Below the pieces are notes generated by a model that was given only the letters and a program-made list of their open reading frames with translations, searched no databases and had not been told where the DNA came from. From the NCBI GenBank assembly GCA_001296005.1, contig LJHR01000005.1:433794-497793 (forward strand): a stretch of 64,000 bases of DNA, given 5' to 3'. Positions 1 to 7,188 of the stretch are shown in pieces. Each line of letters opens with the position of its first letter. Position 1 is the first letter of the stretch. Position numbers and translations under genes: made by a program. This stretch comes from an alpha proteobacterium AAP38 (GTDB taxonomy: Bacteria > Pseudomonadota > Alphaproteobacteria > Azospirillales > Azospirillaceae).

Positions 1-735
1 CGTCAGGCCTGTGCGCGACGGCATGCCGGCGGCGGCCATGGCCGACCAGTTCTCAATGGCCACGAAAGAGGTCAGCGCCCCCAGCATCGAAACGTCGATA
101 TGTTGCCCCACCCCGGTGCGGTGCCTCTGTTCCAGTGCCGCCAAGATACCGATGACCGCAAAGACGGGGGCCAGCATGTCGGCCATGGGCACGCCCATGC
201 GCACCGGCGGTTCCCCCGGCGCGCCGGATGTGTACATGGCGCCCGACAGTGCCTGGATGATCACATCCATGGCCTTGCCGCCTTCTGACCCATTGGCACC
301 AAAGCCGGAAAGGGAGCAATAGATAACGCGCGGATTGGCGGATTTGGCGGCCTCATAACCCACACCCAGCCGGTCGGCGGTGCCGCTGGTGAAATTCTCC
401 ACGACAATGTCACAGCCTTTCACCAGATCAGCGAACACCGCCTTGGCGTCCGGATGCTTCAGGTTCAGGCTGATGCCATGCTTGCCGCGTGCGCGGGTCA
501 GGTGGGAAATGGAGATATCGTCTGCATGCCGGCGTTCCACCACCACCCCGTCACGTCCGACATAGGGGCTGTTCTCCCGTGCCAGATCGCCACCGATCGG
601 GTCCTCCAGCTTGATCACTTCGGCCCCCAGTCCCGCCAGCAACAGGGTGGCGTAAGGCCCCGCCAGGGCGCGGGTCAGGTCAAGGACGCGCAGTCCTTCC
701 AGGGGACGCTGCTGGCTGTTCTCGGTCGTGCTCAT
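1..735 (-). CDS. CaiB/BaiF family III CoA-transferase (3' end cut by window)
   Basis: About 245 residues are visible; the C-terminal part lies beyond position 1. The N-terminus reads LEGLRVLDLTRALAGPY, the CoA/ADP-binding start of family III CoA-transferases, followed by GLGAEVIKLE and VVENF. The catalytic Asp that forms the aspartyl-CoA thioester is present at about residue 186, in GVPMADM. The start ATG overlaps the stop of the upstream gene by four bases (ATGA), so it is the last visible gene of a translationally coupled operon of four CoA-transferase-like genes and a TRAP transporter. Family knowledge: moves CoA between carboxylic acids in the cytoplasm. The substrate cannot be told from sequence. 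Confidence 0.87.
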   Translation of the reverse strand, partial: MSTTENSQQRPLEGLRVLDLTRALAGPYATLLLAGLGAEVIKLEDPIGGDLARENSPYVGRDGVVVERRHADDISISHLTRARGKHGISLNLKHPDAKAVFADLVKGCDIVVENFTSGTADRLGVGYEAAKSANPRVIYCSLSGFGANGSEGGKAMDVIIQALSGAMYTSGAPGEPPVRMGVPMADMLAPVFAVIGILAALEQRHRTGVGQHIDVSMLGALTSFVAIENWSAMAAAGMPSRTGLT

Positions 736-1931
736 GCTCGTGATCCTTGACGGGCGGACAGGGCGCCCTTGTCGCGCAGGGACTGGATGTCGGTTTGGGA
801 AAGGCCGATGCCGGCCAGGATGGTGTCGCTGTCGCCACCCGCCGGGGCCGCCGGTCGCGGCGCGGCGGCGGGAGTATCGGACAGGCGGATGGGCAGGCCG
901 ATATGCGGCGCGGTGCCGCCGCCGGGCAGCGGCACCTCGAACACCATGCCGCGCGCCCGGTTATGCGGGTCGGACAGGGCGTTGGGCAGGTCATGCACGG
1001 CTGCGAACTGCGTATCCGCCGCCGCCAGGATGTCCAGCCATTCGGCCAGGGTCTTGGAGCGGAAGATGGCGGCCAGGGCGTCCGCGATTTCCCCCCGGCA
1101 GCTGACATCCATCTGCAAGGCGGCGAAGTCCGGACGGCCCACGGCCACGCAGAAACGCTGCCAATAGCGGGGTTCCATGTCGGTGGTAGTGATGAAGCGC
1201 CCGTCCGCCGTTTCCCAAATGCCGCTGTCCGCACGGCGCTTGGCACGCCCCGGCACCTTCGACAGGTCGGGATTGCGGGAGATCGTGCTAGCGATCAGGG
1301 CCAGGGAGGCATCGGACATGGCGACATCGACATGCTGGCCCCGGCCCGTCACACCGCGCGCAATGATCGCGGACAGGATGCCGATGACGGCGTTCGAACC
1401 GCTCAACAGATCGGCCACGGGCACGCCGGGGAAGCTGGGCTTGACCGGGTCTTCGCCGATGCGTGACAGGGCGCCGGCAATCGCCAGGGCCACCGGATCA
1501 TGCCCCGGCTTGTCCCGGTATGGTCCTGTCTGTCCGCAAAGCGTGACCGACGCATAGACCAGCCTTGGGTTCAGTTCCAGCATGGCGGCGGCACCGTACC
1601 CCATGCTCTCCATCACGCCGGGCCGATAATCCTCCACCAATATGTCGGCCTTCGCCACCAGCGCCTCGATCACTGTTCGTGCATCTTCATGACCAGGATC
1701 GATGACCAGGCTGCGCTTGTTGCGGGCATAGATGTCGCGGGCACGCAAGTCTGCGCGGGCGTTCGCATCCAGCTTGTCCCAGCCGAAAACCTGCGCCTGT
1801 TTCGCCAACTCGCGTGGATTCTCCACGCGGATGATATCGGCGCCCAGATTGCCCAGCATCCAGGTGCAGTAAGGGCCGGGCAAGAACTTGGAGAAATCGA
1901 TGACCGTCAGGCCGGAAAGCGGACCATTCAT
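732..1931 (-). CDS. CaiB/BaiF family III CoA-transferase
   Basis: Full-length family III CoA-transferase of 399 residues, the usual size. It starts LSGLTVIDFSKFLPGPY, has GNLGADIIRVENP and an ARNKRSLVID stretch, and carries the catalytic Asp at residue 174 in GVPVADLL, followed by the conserved GRGQHVDVAM. It likely activates or exchanges CoA on the acid imported by the upstream TRAP transporter (inference). Both ends overlap neighbours by four bases (ATGA), a sign of translational coupling. The three intact paralogues here differ clearly in sequence, so they are not recent duplicates and may act on different acids or pair as heteromers. Confidence 0.92.
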   Translation of the reverse strand: MNGPLSGLTVIDFSKFLPGPYCTWMLGNLGADIIRVENPRELAKQAQVFGWDKLDANARADLRARDIYARNKRSLVIDPGHEDARTVIEALVAKADILVEDYRPGVMESMGYGAAAMLELNPRLVYASVTLCGQTGPYRDKPGHDPVALAIAGALSRIGEDPVKPSFPGVPVADLLSGSNAVIGILSAIIARGVTGRGQHVDVAMSDASLALIASTISRNPDLSKVPGRAKRRADSGIWETADGRFITTTDMEPRYWQRFCVAVGRPDFAALQMDVSCRGEIADALAAIFRSKTLAEWLDILAAADTQFAAVHDLPNALSDPHNRARGMVFEVPLPGGGTAPHIGLPIRLSDTPAAAPRPAAPAGGDSDTILAGIGLSQTDIQSLRDKGALSARQGSRA

Positions 1932-2926
1932 CGCGCGTCCTCCCGGTTGGTACGGAACAGGGGGCCGGGCACCCGGATGGTGCGGCCCGACACGGGATCG
2001 TCGAAGGGGACGAAGGCGCTACGCGCCCTGTGATGGGCGCTGTTCAACACGTCTTGTGGTTCATCGATGGCCGACAGGCCCATGCCGTGGCGGTTGGATT
2101 GGTCGGCCAGGAAGGCGCGGGTCTTGGTGGCGAAGAACGCGCCTACCACCTTCTCCCACTCTTTCAGGGTTTCCTGCGGCAGATCGGCGACCAGGATATT
2201 CTCCCACTCCACCCCGGCCAGCGGGCCTGCCATATCGTCGGCGTGCATCAGGGCGACCATTGCGCGCATCATGCCGGGATTGTCGACCAGGGCCCAGGTG
2301 ACCCAGCCATCGGCCACCTTCCAGACCTGATTGACGCCGGACTTGCCGCGCACCAGCAGATTGCCCTGCCGCCCGCCGACCTTGCCCGCCCAATCCCACA
2401 TGACCGGCTCCCGGTAGTTGGCCAGAACGGCGGACTGATAGGCGGAAACGGTGACCCGCTGCCCCTTGTCCTTGCGGGCATGCAGCGCCGTCAGCGCCCC
2501 GATTACCGCCTGGATGGCGCCCAGGGCATAGGTCTGCTGCCCCGGAAGGCGCAGCGGTTCCCGGTCGGGATCACCGCCGATATGCAGCAGACCCGACCGC
2601 GCCATCAGTGTCAGGTCGGTGGCCGGGCGGTCGGCACAGGCGAACGGGGTCAGCAGCACGTCGATCAGGCGCGGATAATCCGTGATGTTCACGCCCAGCA
2701 GCGGCCCGTTGCGCAGCAGGATGTCGGCCTTGGACAGCAGCGCCGGCAGATCGGCATCATCCAGCGACAAAGCCGCTTTGTCCCGGTTCCAGACCGGATC
2801 GGCACTATCGCCCGCCGCCGGTATCAGCCGCGTCACCGATGCGCCAAGCTGCGCCAGCATATGGCCCGCCAGGGCACCCAACTCGCCGGTAGCGTCGATG
2901 ATGGTCAGATGGTTCAGCATCCTCAT
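1928..2926 (-). CDS. CoA-transferase-like protein lacking the catalytic Asp
   Basis: A 332-residue CaiB-like protein, shorter than its roughly 400-residue neighbours. The fold is recognisable: GHMLAQLGASVTRL matches the N-terminal Rossmann start and AVIGALTAL...KGQRVTVSAYQSAV matches the helix and strand after the catalytic Asp. Aligning AVIGALTAL with AVIGILSAI of the gene downstream puts Tyr133 (QQTYALG) where the nucleophilic Asp174 (VPVADLL) stands there. It therefore probably cannot form the aspartyl-CoA intermediate alone. Heteromeric family III enzymes with one catalytic and one non-catalytic chain are known (the BbsEF type), so it may pair with the gene starting at 4139. It starts five bases after that gene ends. 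Confidence 0.8.
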   Translation of the reverse strand: MRMLNHLTIIDATGELGALAGHMLAQLGASVTRLIPAAGDSADPVWNRDKAALSLDDADLPALLSKADILLRNGPLLGVNITDYPRLIDVLLTPFACADRPATDLTLMARSGLLHIGGDPDREPLRLPGQQTYALGAIQAVIGALTALHARKDKGQRVTVSAYQSAVLANYREPVMWDWAGKVGGRQGNLLVRGKSGVNQVWKVADGWVTWALVDNPGMMRAMVALMHADDMAGPLAGVEWENILVADLPQETLKEWEKVVGAFFATKTRAFLADQSNRHGMGLSAIDEPQDVLNSAHHRARSAFVPFDDPVSGRTIRVPGPLFRTNREDAR

Positions 2927-2930
2927 CCCC

Positions 2931-4139
2931 TTACGCCAGCGCGCCGGAGGCCGTCAGTTCATCGACCGCTCCTGGGTCCATACCCAGCAGATCGACAAAA
3001 ACGGCGCGATTGTCCCCACCCAGCAGTGGCGGCGGGCCAAGATGGATGCCGGCATCGGAAAAGCGCAGGGGCGGCCCCGGCATCTCGCAGTCGCCCAACC
3101 TGTCATGGCGGATGCGATGGTAATGACCGGCGCGTTCCAGTTCGGCATCGGTAAAGACGTCGCGCCCGTCATTCACCGCCTCTGCCGGCACCCCGGCGGT
3201 GGACAGGCGGTCGGCCAGCCGGTGCTTGTCCTGTGTCCGGGTCCAGGTGGCCAACGAGGTGCACAGGTCGGAGCAATGGCGCTTTCGGCCTTCCAGCGTG
3301 GTGAAACGCGTATCGTTGATCCCCGACAGCCCGGACAGAACCTGCCAGTCCGCATCGTCGCGTACGGCAATGGCGCACCATTGATCGGGACCGCGACAGG
3401 GGAACAGGCCATGCGGTTCCATGCGCGGATCATCATTGCCGCGTCGCGGCTCGATCCCACGCTGCATATCCGCCAGACAGTCCGACGTGACCAGCATCAT
3501 CGGTTCCACCTGCGACACATCCAGATGCTGGCCTTCGCCCGTCACCCGCCGGTGTTCAAGGGCGGCCAACACCGCCACCGTCGCCATCATGGGGGCTACC
3601 ACATCGCCATAGGCGAAGGGGGCCATGTGCGGCCCCCGGTCGGGCCAGCCGGACAGAGCAGCAAAGCCGGACAGGGCAGCCGCCGAATTACCATAACCAC
3701 GCAGGTCCGACAGGGGGCCGGTGCGGCCGGCCACGCTGACCGACAGCAGGATGATGTCAGGTTTGATGGATTTCAGAATGTCCCAGGACAGGCCGATGCG
3801 GTCCATGAATCCCTTGCCGAAATTCTCCACCACCACATCGGCCCAGGCGACCAGCTTTTTCGCCACCTCGATACCGCGCGGGTCGTTCAGGTTGATGGTC
3901 ACACCCTGCTTGCCAGTATTGGTGATGGCGAAGAAAGCCGATGCGTCGTGGTGCCGCTTTCCATCCTTGAAGGGCGGGGACAGGCGACCAAGGTCCAGGC
4001 GCTTGGCGCTTTCCACCTTGATGACGCTGGCGCCGTAATCGGCCAGATCCTTGGTGGCGCGAGGACCCGCACCGACCCAACTGAAATCGGCGATCCGCAG
4101 CCCAGAGAGGGGTCCTTTCTGGGGGCCTTCGCGTGTCAT
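2931..4139 (-). CDS. CaiB/BaiF family III CoA-transferase
   Basis: 402-residue family III CoA-transferase. It begins LSGLRIADFSWVGAGPRAT, continues ADYGASVIKVES and DVVVENFGKGF, and has the catalytic Asp at residue 179 in FAYGDVVAP, then TGEGQHLDVSQ. It overlaps the stop of the TRAP binding protein gene by four bases (ATGA), tying uptake and CoA activation into one transcript. It is the best candidate catalytic partner for the Asp-less gene directly downstream. Such two-gene CoA-transferases are known in anaerobic aromatic degradation; the pathway served here is not evident. Confidence 0.92.
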   Translation of the reverse strand: MTREGPQKGPLSGLRIADFSWVGAGPRATKDLADYGASVIKVESAKRLDLGRLSPPFKDGKRHHDASAFFAITNTGKQGVTINLNDPRGIEVAKKLVAWADVVVENFGKGFMDRIGLSWDILKSIKPDIILLSVSVAGRTGPLSDLRGYGNSAAALSGFAALSGWPDRGPHMAPFAYGDVVAPMMATVAVLAALEHRRVTGEGQHLDVSQVEPMMLVTSDCLADMQRGIEPRRGNDDPRMEPHGLFPCRGPDQWCAIAVRDDADWQVLSGLSGINDTRFTTLEGRKRHCSDLCTSLATWTRTQDKHRLADRLSTAGVPAEAVNDGRDVFTDAELERAGHYHRIRHDRLGDCEMPGPPLRFSDAGIHLGPPPLLGGDNRAVFVDLLGMDPGAVDELTASGALA

Positions 4140-5212
4140 GGCGATTGCTCCGGTTGGCTGTTGAAACAGGCGGGTGTCTCCCCCCGCCCTCGGGCCGCAA
4201 TCAATTCCTGGGCATGGACGAGGATCGGGTGGCCATCCACATTGAACTGCGACAGTTCATCCGCGATACGGCGGGCATTCTGTGCGTACAGCGCCCGAAA
4301 CCGTTCCTGATCCGCCGGGGACAGGGCATCGGTGATGCGCATGCCCAGCGCTTTGCCCTTCTCCATGCCGCGATCCTCGGCACTCAAAATCTGTCGCGAC
4401 AAGGCCGCTTCCCAGATTGGCTGCGCGTCTTTCAACACCTGACGCAGTTCCGGTGTCAGGCGTTGCCAAGCCTTGTCGGACATGGCGCGGGCCGGATAGG
4501 CGCCACGGTCGAAATGCAACCCGGTGAAGTAGGACGCGACCTCCCCGAAATGCAGGGAATGGATGGTATCGACCGGGGCCACGACCCCGTCGATCACGCC
4601 CTTGGCCAGGGCCGAATACACCTCTCCCATCGGCATGTTCACGGGATCGGCACCCAGGTCACGCAGCACGCCCAGCGCCTCCGTCTGTGCCCGCAGCCGC
4701 AGACCGCGCAGGTCTTCCAGCTTCTCAATCGGCTTGTGCCGGGTCAGGACGCCGGGGAAGTTACCGCCCTGGACGGCCAGGACATGCAGACCCTGCAATT
4801 CCTGACTGAACACGGGGAAGGCGGCTTCCAGGCATTTATAGATGGCGACCTGATCGGGCAGGTCCTTGATCCCGCCATAGAAACCAGCCTGTCCACGCAG
4901 CGCATGGGCGCCGCCACGGGCGTAGATGGGCGTGATTAGGCCGATATCGGCCACGCCATGGCGGATTTCCACCATGCTCTGATCCGACGTGATCAGAGAT
5001 CCCGACCAGAAGGGCTTGATCACCAGCTTGCCACCGGACTTTTCCGTCACCGCCTGCATCCATTCGATATCGGCCTTGCTGAACGGATGGCCGGGCGGAT
5101 AGGGGCTGGCATAGGACAGGGTGATGGTGCCGGGTACCTCCTCCTTGCCACCACAGGCGGACAAGGCAAGCAGGGCGCAGGCTGCCAGAAGTTTGGTCAG
5201 TTTCTTGGCCAT
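4136..5212 (-). CDS. TRAP transporter substrate-binding lipoprotein (DctP type)
   Basis: Solute-binding protein of a TRAP transporter, 358 residues. It begins MAKKLTKLLAACALLALSAC; the lipobox LSAC at residues 17-20 predicts a lipid-anchored periplasmic protein. The conserved DctP stretch occurs around GEVYSALAKGVIDGVVAPVDT, and LRLRAQTE holds the usual substrate-carboxylate Arg region. An ATG six bases upstream (5218) overlaps the permease stop as ATGA, but GGGAG sits only one base before it and seven before the ATG at 5212, so 5212 is preferred. Substrates of the family are usually carboxylates, which fits the CoA-transferases downstream. Confidence 0.9.
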   Translation of the reverse strand: MAKKLTKLLAACALLALSACGGKEEVPGTITLSYASPYPPGHPFSKADIEWMQAVTEKSGGKLVIKPFWSGSLITSDQSMVEIRHGVADIGLITPIYARGGAHALRGQAGFYGGIKDLPDQVAIYKCLEAAFPVFSQELQGLHVLAVQGGNFPGVLTRHKPIEKLEDLRGLRLRAQTEALGVLRDLGADPVNMPMGEVYSALAKGVIDGVVAPVDTIHSLHFGEVASYFTGLHFDRGAYPARAMSDKAWQRLTPELRQVLKDAQPIWEAALSRQILSAEDRGMEKGKALGMRITDALSPADQERFRALYAQNARRIADELSQFNVDGHPILVHAQELIAARGRGETPACFNSQPEQSP

Positions 5213-5214
5213 CG

Positions 5215-6519
5215 TCATGCTCCCAACATCTTGGGCAGCCACAGGGTCACCGCCGGGAAGGCAATGATGACCGCCAGATGCACGAAATCGATGGCGAGGA
5301 AAGGCACGATACCCCGGAAGATGGTGCCCAACGGAATATCCTTGGCGATGCCATGGATGACGTAGCAGTTAAGGCCGAGCGGTGGATGCACGAACCCGAT
5401 TTCCATGGTCCGCACCAGAAAAATGCCGAACCAGATGGGTGACAGGCCCAGATCGACGACGATGGGCAGGAAGATTGGTGCCGTCAGCAGCATCAACGCC
5501 AACCCATCCAGGAACGATCCCAGCACCAGCAGTAGCAAGGTCATCACCAGCACGGCGGCCAGCGGCCCCGCGTCGAGATCGGCGACCAAGGCCGACATGT
5601 GCCCTGTGATGCCCGTCAGGCTGATGAAGGTAGAGAACAGGATGGCGCCGATGATGACGACATAGATCATACCTGTGGTGCGCAGCGTGTCCGACAGGGC
5701 CTTGGTCATGGCGGCCCGCGTCAAGGCACCCCGGATGGCACACAGCAGGAAGGAACCCACGGCCCCGACCGATGCCGCCTCTGTCGGCGTAAACCAGCCG
5801 ACCATCAGGCCACCGACCACGAACACGACCAGCGCCACGATATCGATGATCCGCCGCAGGGCCGGCAAACGATCCCGCCACGGCACCCGCGCCGTCTTCG
5901 GCCCCAGTTCGGGCCAGATGCGGCACAGGATATAGATGCCGACCATGTAGAATAGGGCCTGGCTCAAACCGGGGATCACAGCAGCGGCGAACAGGCGGCC
6001 GATCGACTGTTCGGCAATGATGCCGAACACGATCAGGGCGCCCGACGGCGGGATCAGCGCGCCTAAGGTACCGCCGGCAGCCAGCGCCCCGGTGGCAAAG
6101 GCGGGGGAGTAATTGTGCTTGCGCATCTCCGGCAGCGCCACCGACCCGATGGTGGCGGCGGTCGCCAGGCTGGACCCGCTGATCGCCCCGAACCCGGCGC
6201 AGCCGGCGATGGAGGCAAGGGCCAGACCGCCGGGCCGGTGCCCGATGAACCGGGCCGCCGCGTCAAAAAAGTCCCGGCTGGCCCCCGCTGCGAAGCACAG
6301 GTGTGCCATCAGCAGGAACAGCGGTAATACACCCAGCTCATACTTGGCGATGGTCTCGAATGCCACCACCCCGGCCTTGATCAGGGCCGCTTCCGGCGTG
6401 ACCAGGATGGCGATACCGCCGGCCCCGACAGCGGCCAGCGCCACACCGATGGGCAGCCCCAGCGTCAGCAGGGCCAGCAGCGCGATGATGCCCAGGGCAC
6501 CCCAAATCTCAGGACTCAT
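5215..6519 (-). CDS. TRAP transporter large permease (DctM type)
   Basis: Large membrane subunit of a TRAP transporter: 434 residues with about 12 hydrophobic segments and typical DctM sequences such as GLPIGVALAAVG near the start, SGSSLATAATIGSVALPEM in the first half and GWFTPTEAASVGAVG in the middle. It catalyses Na+-driven uptake of the ligand delivered by the binding protein. The start at 6519 has AAGGGAGG five bases upstream and overlaps the small subunit gene by 11 bases. The order small - large - binding protein, all coupled, indicates one transporter. Confidence 0.94.
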   Translation of the reverse strand: MSPEIWGALGIIALLALLTLGLPIGVALAAVGAGGIAILVTPEAALIKAGVVAFETIAKYELGVLPLFLLMAHLCFAAGASRDFFDAAARFIGHRPGGLALASIAGCAGFGAISGSSLATAATIGSVALPEMRKHNYSPAFATGALAAGGTLGALIPPSGALIVFGIIAEQSIGRLFAAAVIPGLSQALFYMVGIYILCRIWPELGPKTARVPWRDRLPALRRIIDIVALVVFVVGGLMVGWFTPTEAASVGAVGSFLLCAIRGALTRAAMTKALSDTLRTTGMIYVVIIGAILFSTFISLTGITGHMSALVADLDAGPLAAVLVMTLLLLVLGSFLDGLALMLLTAPIFLPIVVDLGLSPIWFGIFLVRTMEIGFVHPPLGLNCYVIHGIAKDIPLGTIFRGIVPFLAIDFVHLAVIIAFPAVTLWLPKMLGA

Positions 6520-7006
6520 GGTTGCCTCCCTTGCCCAGCGCACGCATCAGGAACAGAAGGGCGATCAGCAGGCAGGAACCGACCCACACGACACGCAGCC
6601 AGCGCAGCGGCAGGCCCAGGATTTCCGTCACCTCAAAACCACTCCACAGGTCCGCGGCGACCCAGGCCGACCCGGCTGCAAGAAACAGGAAGAACAGGCA
6701 GCAGGCAAAATCCGATGCCCGGTCGTAGCGCTGATGCCAGGTCGGCCCCAGCCGTTCGATCAGGATGTGAACGCGGGCATGGGCACCGGACAGGGTGGCC
6801 CCCACCATGGCTGCAGATGCCGCCAGGACCACACTGGCCTGCACCACCTCGATAGCACCCAGCAGGGTGAAGCCCACATGCCGACCCAGCACCGCAATGG
6901 CATCCGCCGACATGGCCATCAACAGGCCGGCAGCCCCCAGCATGAAGGAAATCCGGGTCAGCAGTCCGCCACCGGATGAGGGCGGTTTGTCAAAGCGTTG
7001 AACCAA
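6509..7006 (-). CDS. TRAP transporter small permease (DctQ type)
   Basis: 165-residue protein with four hydrophobic segments, the DctQ topology. The central region, around GATLSGAHARVHILIERL, matches the family. It is the first gene of the TRAP/CoA-transferase operon running left to position 1. Between its start and the TonB receptor stop (7189) lies a large inverted repeat, so the transporter operon may be separated from the receptor transcript. It stabilises the large subunit and is needed for transport in characterised systems. Confidence 0.9.
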   Translation of the reverse strand: MVQRFDKPPSSGGGLLTRISFMLGAAGLLMAMSADAIAVLGRHVGFTLLGAIEVVQASVVLAASAAMVGATLSGAHARVHILIERLGPTWHQRYDRASDFACCLFFLFLAAGSAWVAADLWSGFEVTEILGLPLRWLRVVWVGSCLLIALLFLMRALGKGGNHES

Positions 7007-7036
7007 GATGCGCTTCCCCCTAATCGCTCTTTCTCG

Positions 7037-7154
7037 TCATCCCGGCGAAAGCCGGGATCCAGGGGCCAAGTGCCCAACCTGTCAGCAGCGTCCAGCGAAG
7101 CAACCCAGACCGCAAGTGCCCGTGGCCCCTGGATCCCGGCTTTCGCCGGGATGA
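7037..7154. repeat. Perfect 32-bp inverted repeat element
   Basis: Two arms, 7037-7068 and 7123-7154, are exact reverse complements over 32 bases and are separated by 54 bases. Each arm also contains its own hairpin, ATCCCGGC-GAAA-GCCGGGAT (TTTC loop on the other arm), followed by CCAGGGGCCA. This is the look of a dispersed REP/BIME-like intergenic repeat. It sits downstream of the TonB receptor gene and upstream of the TRAP operon and could also terminate or stabilise the receptor mRNA. No second copy was seen in the window. Confidence 0.85.
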
Positions 7155-7188
7155 AGCAGGAGAGGCGCTTGGAAGGGCTGTATTCGCA

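Noticed and set aside
2682..4310. Long + strand open frame of 542 codons
   Set aside because: It is antisense to three clear CoA-transferase genes, has no domain-like sequence and is typical of high-GC shadow frames.
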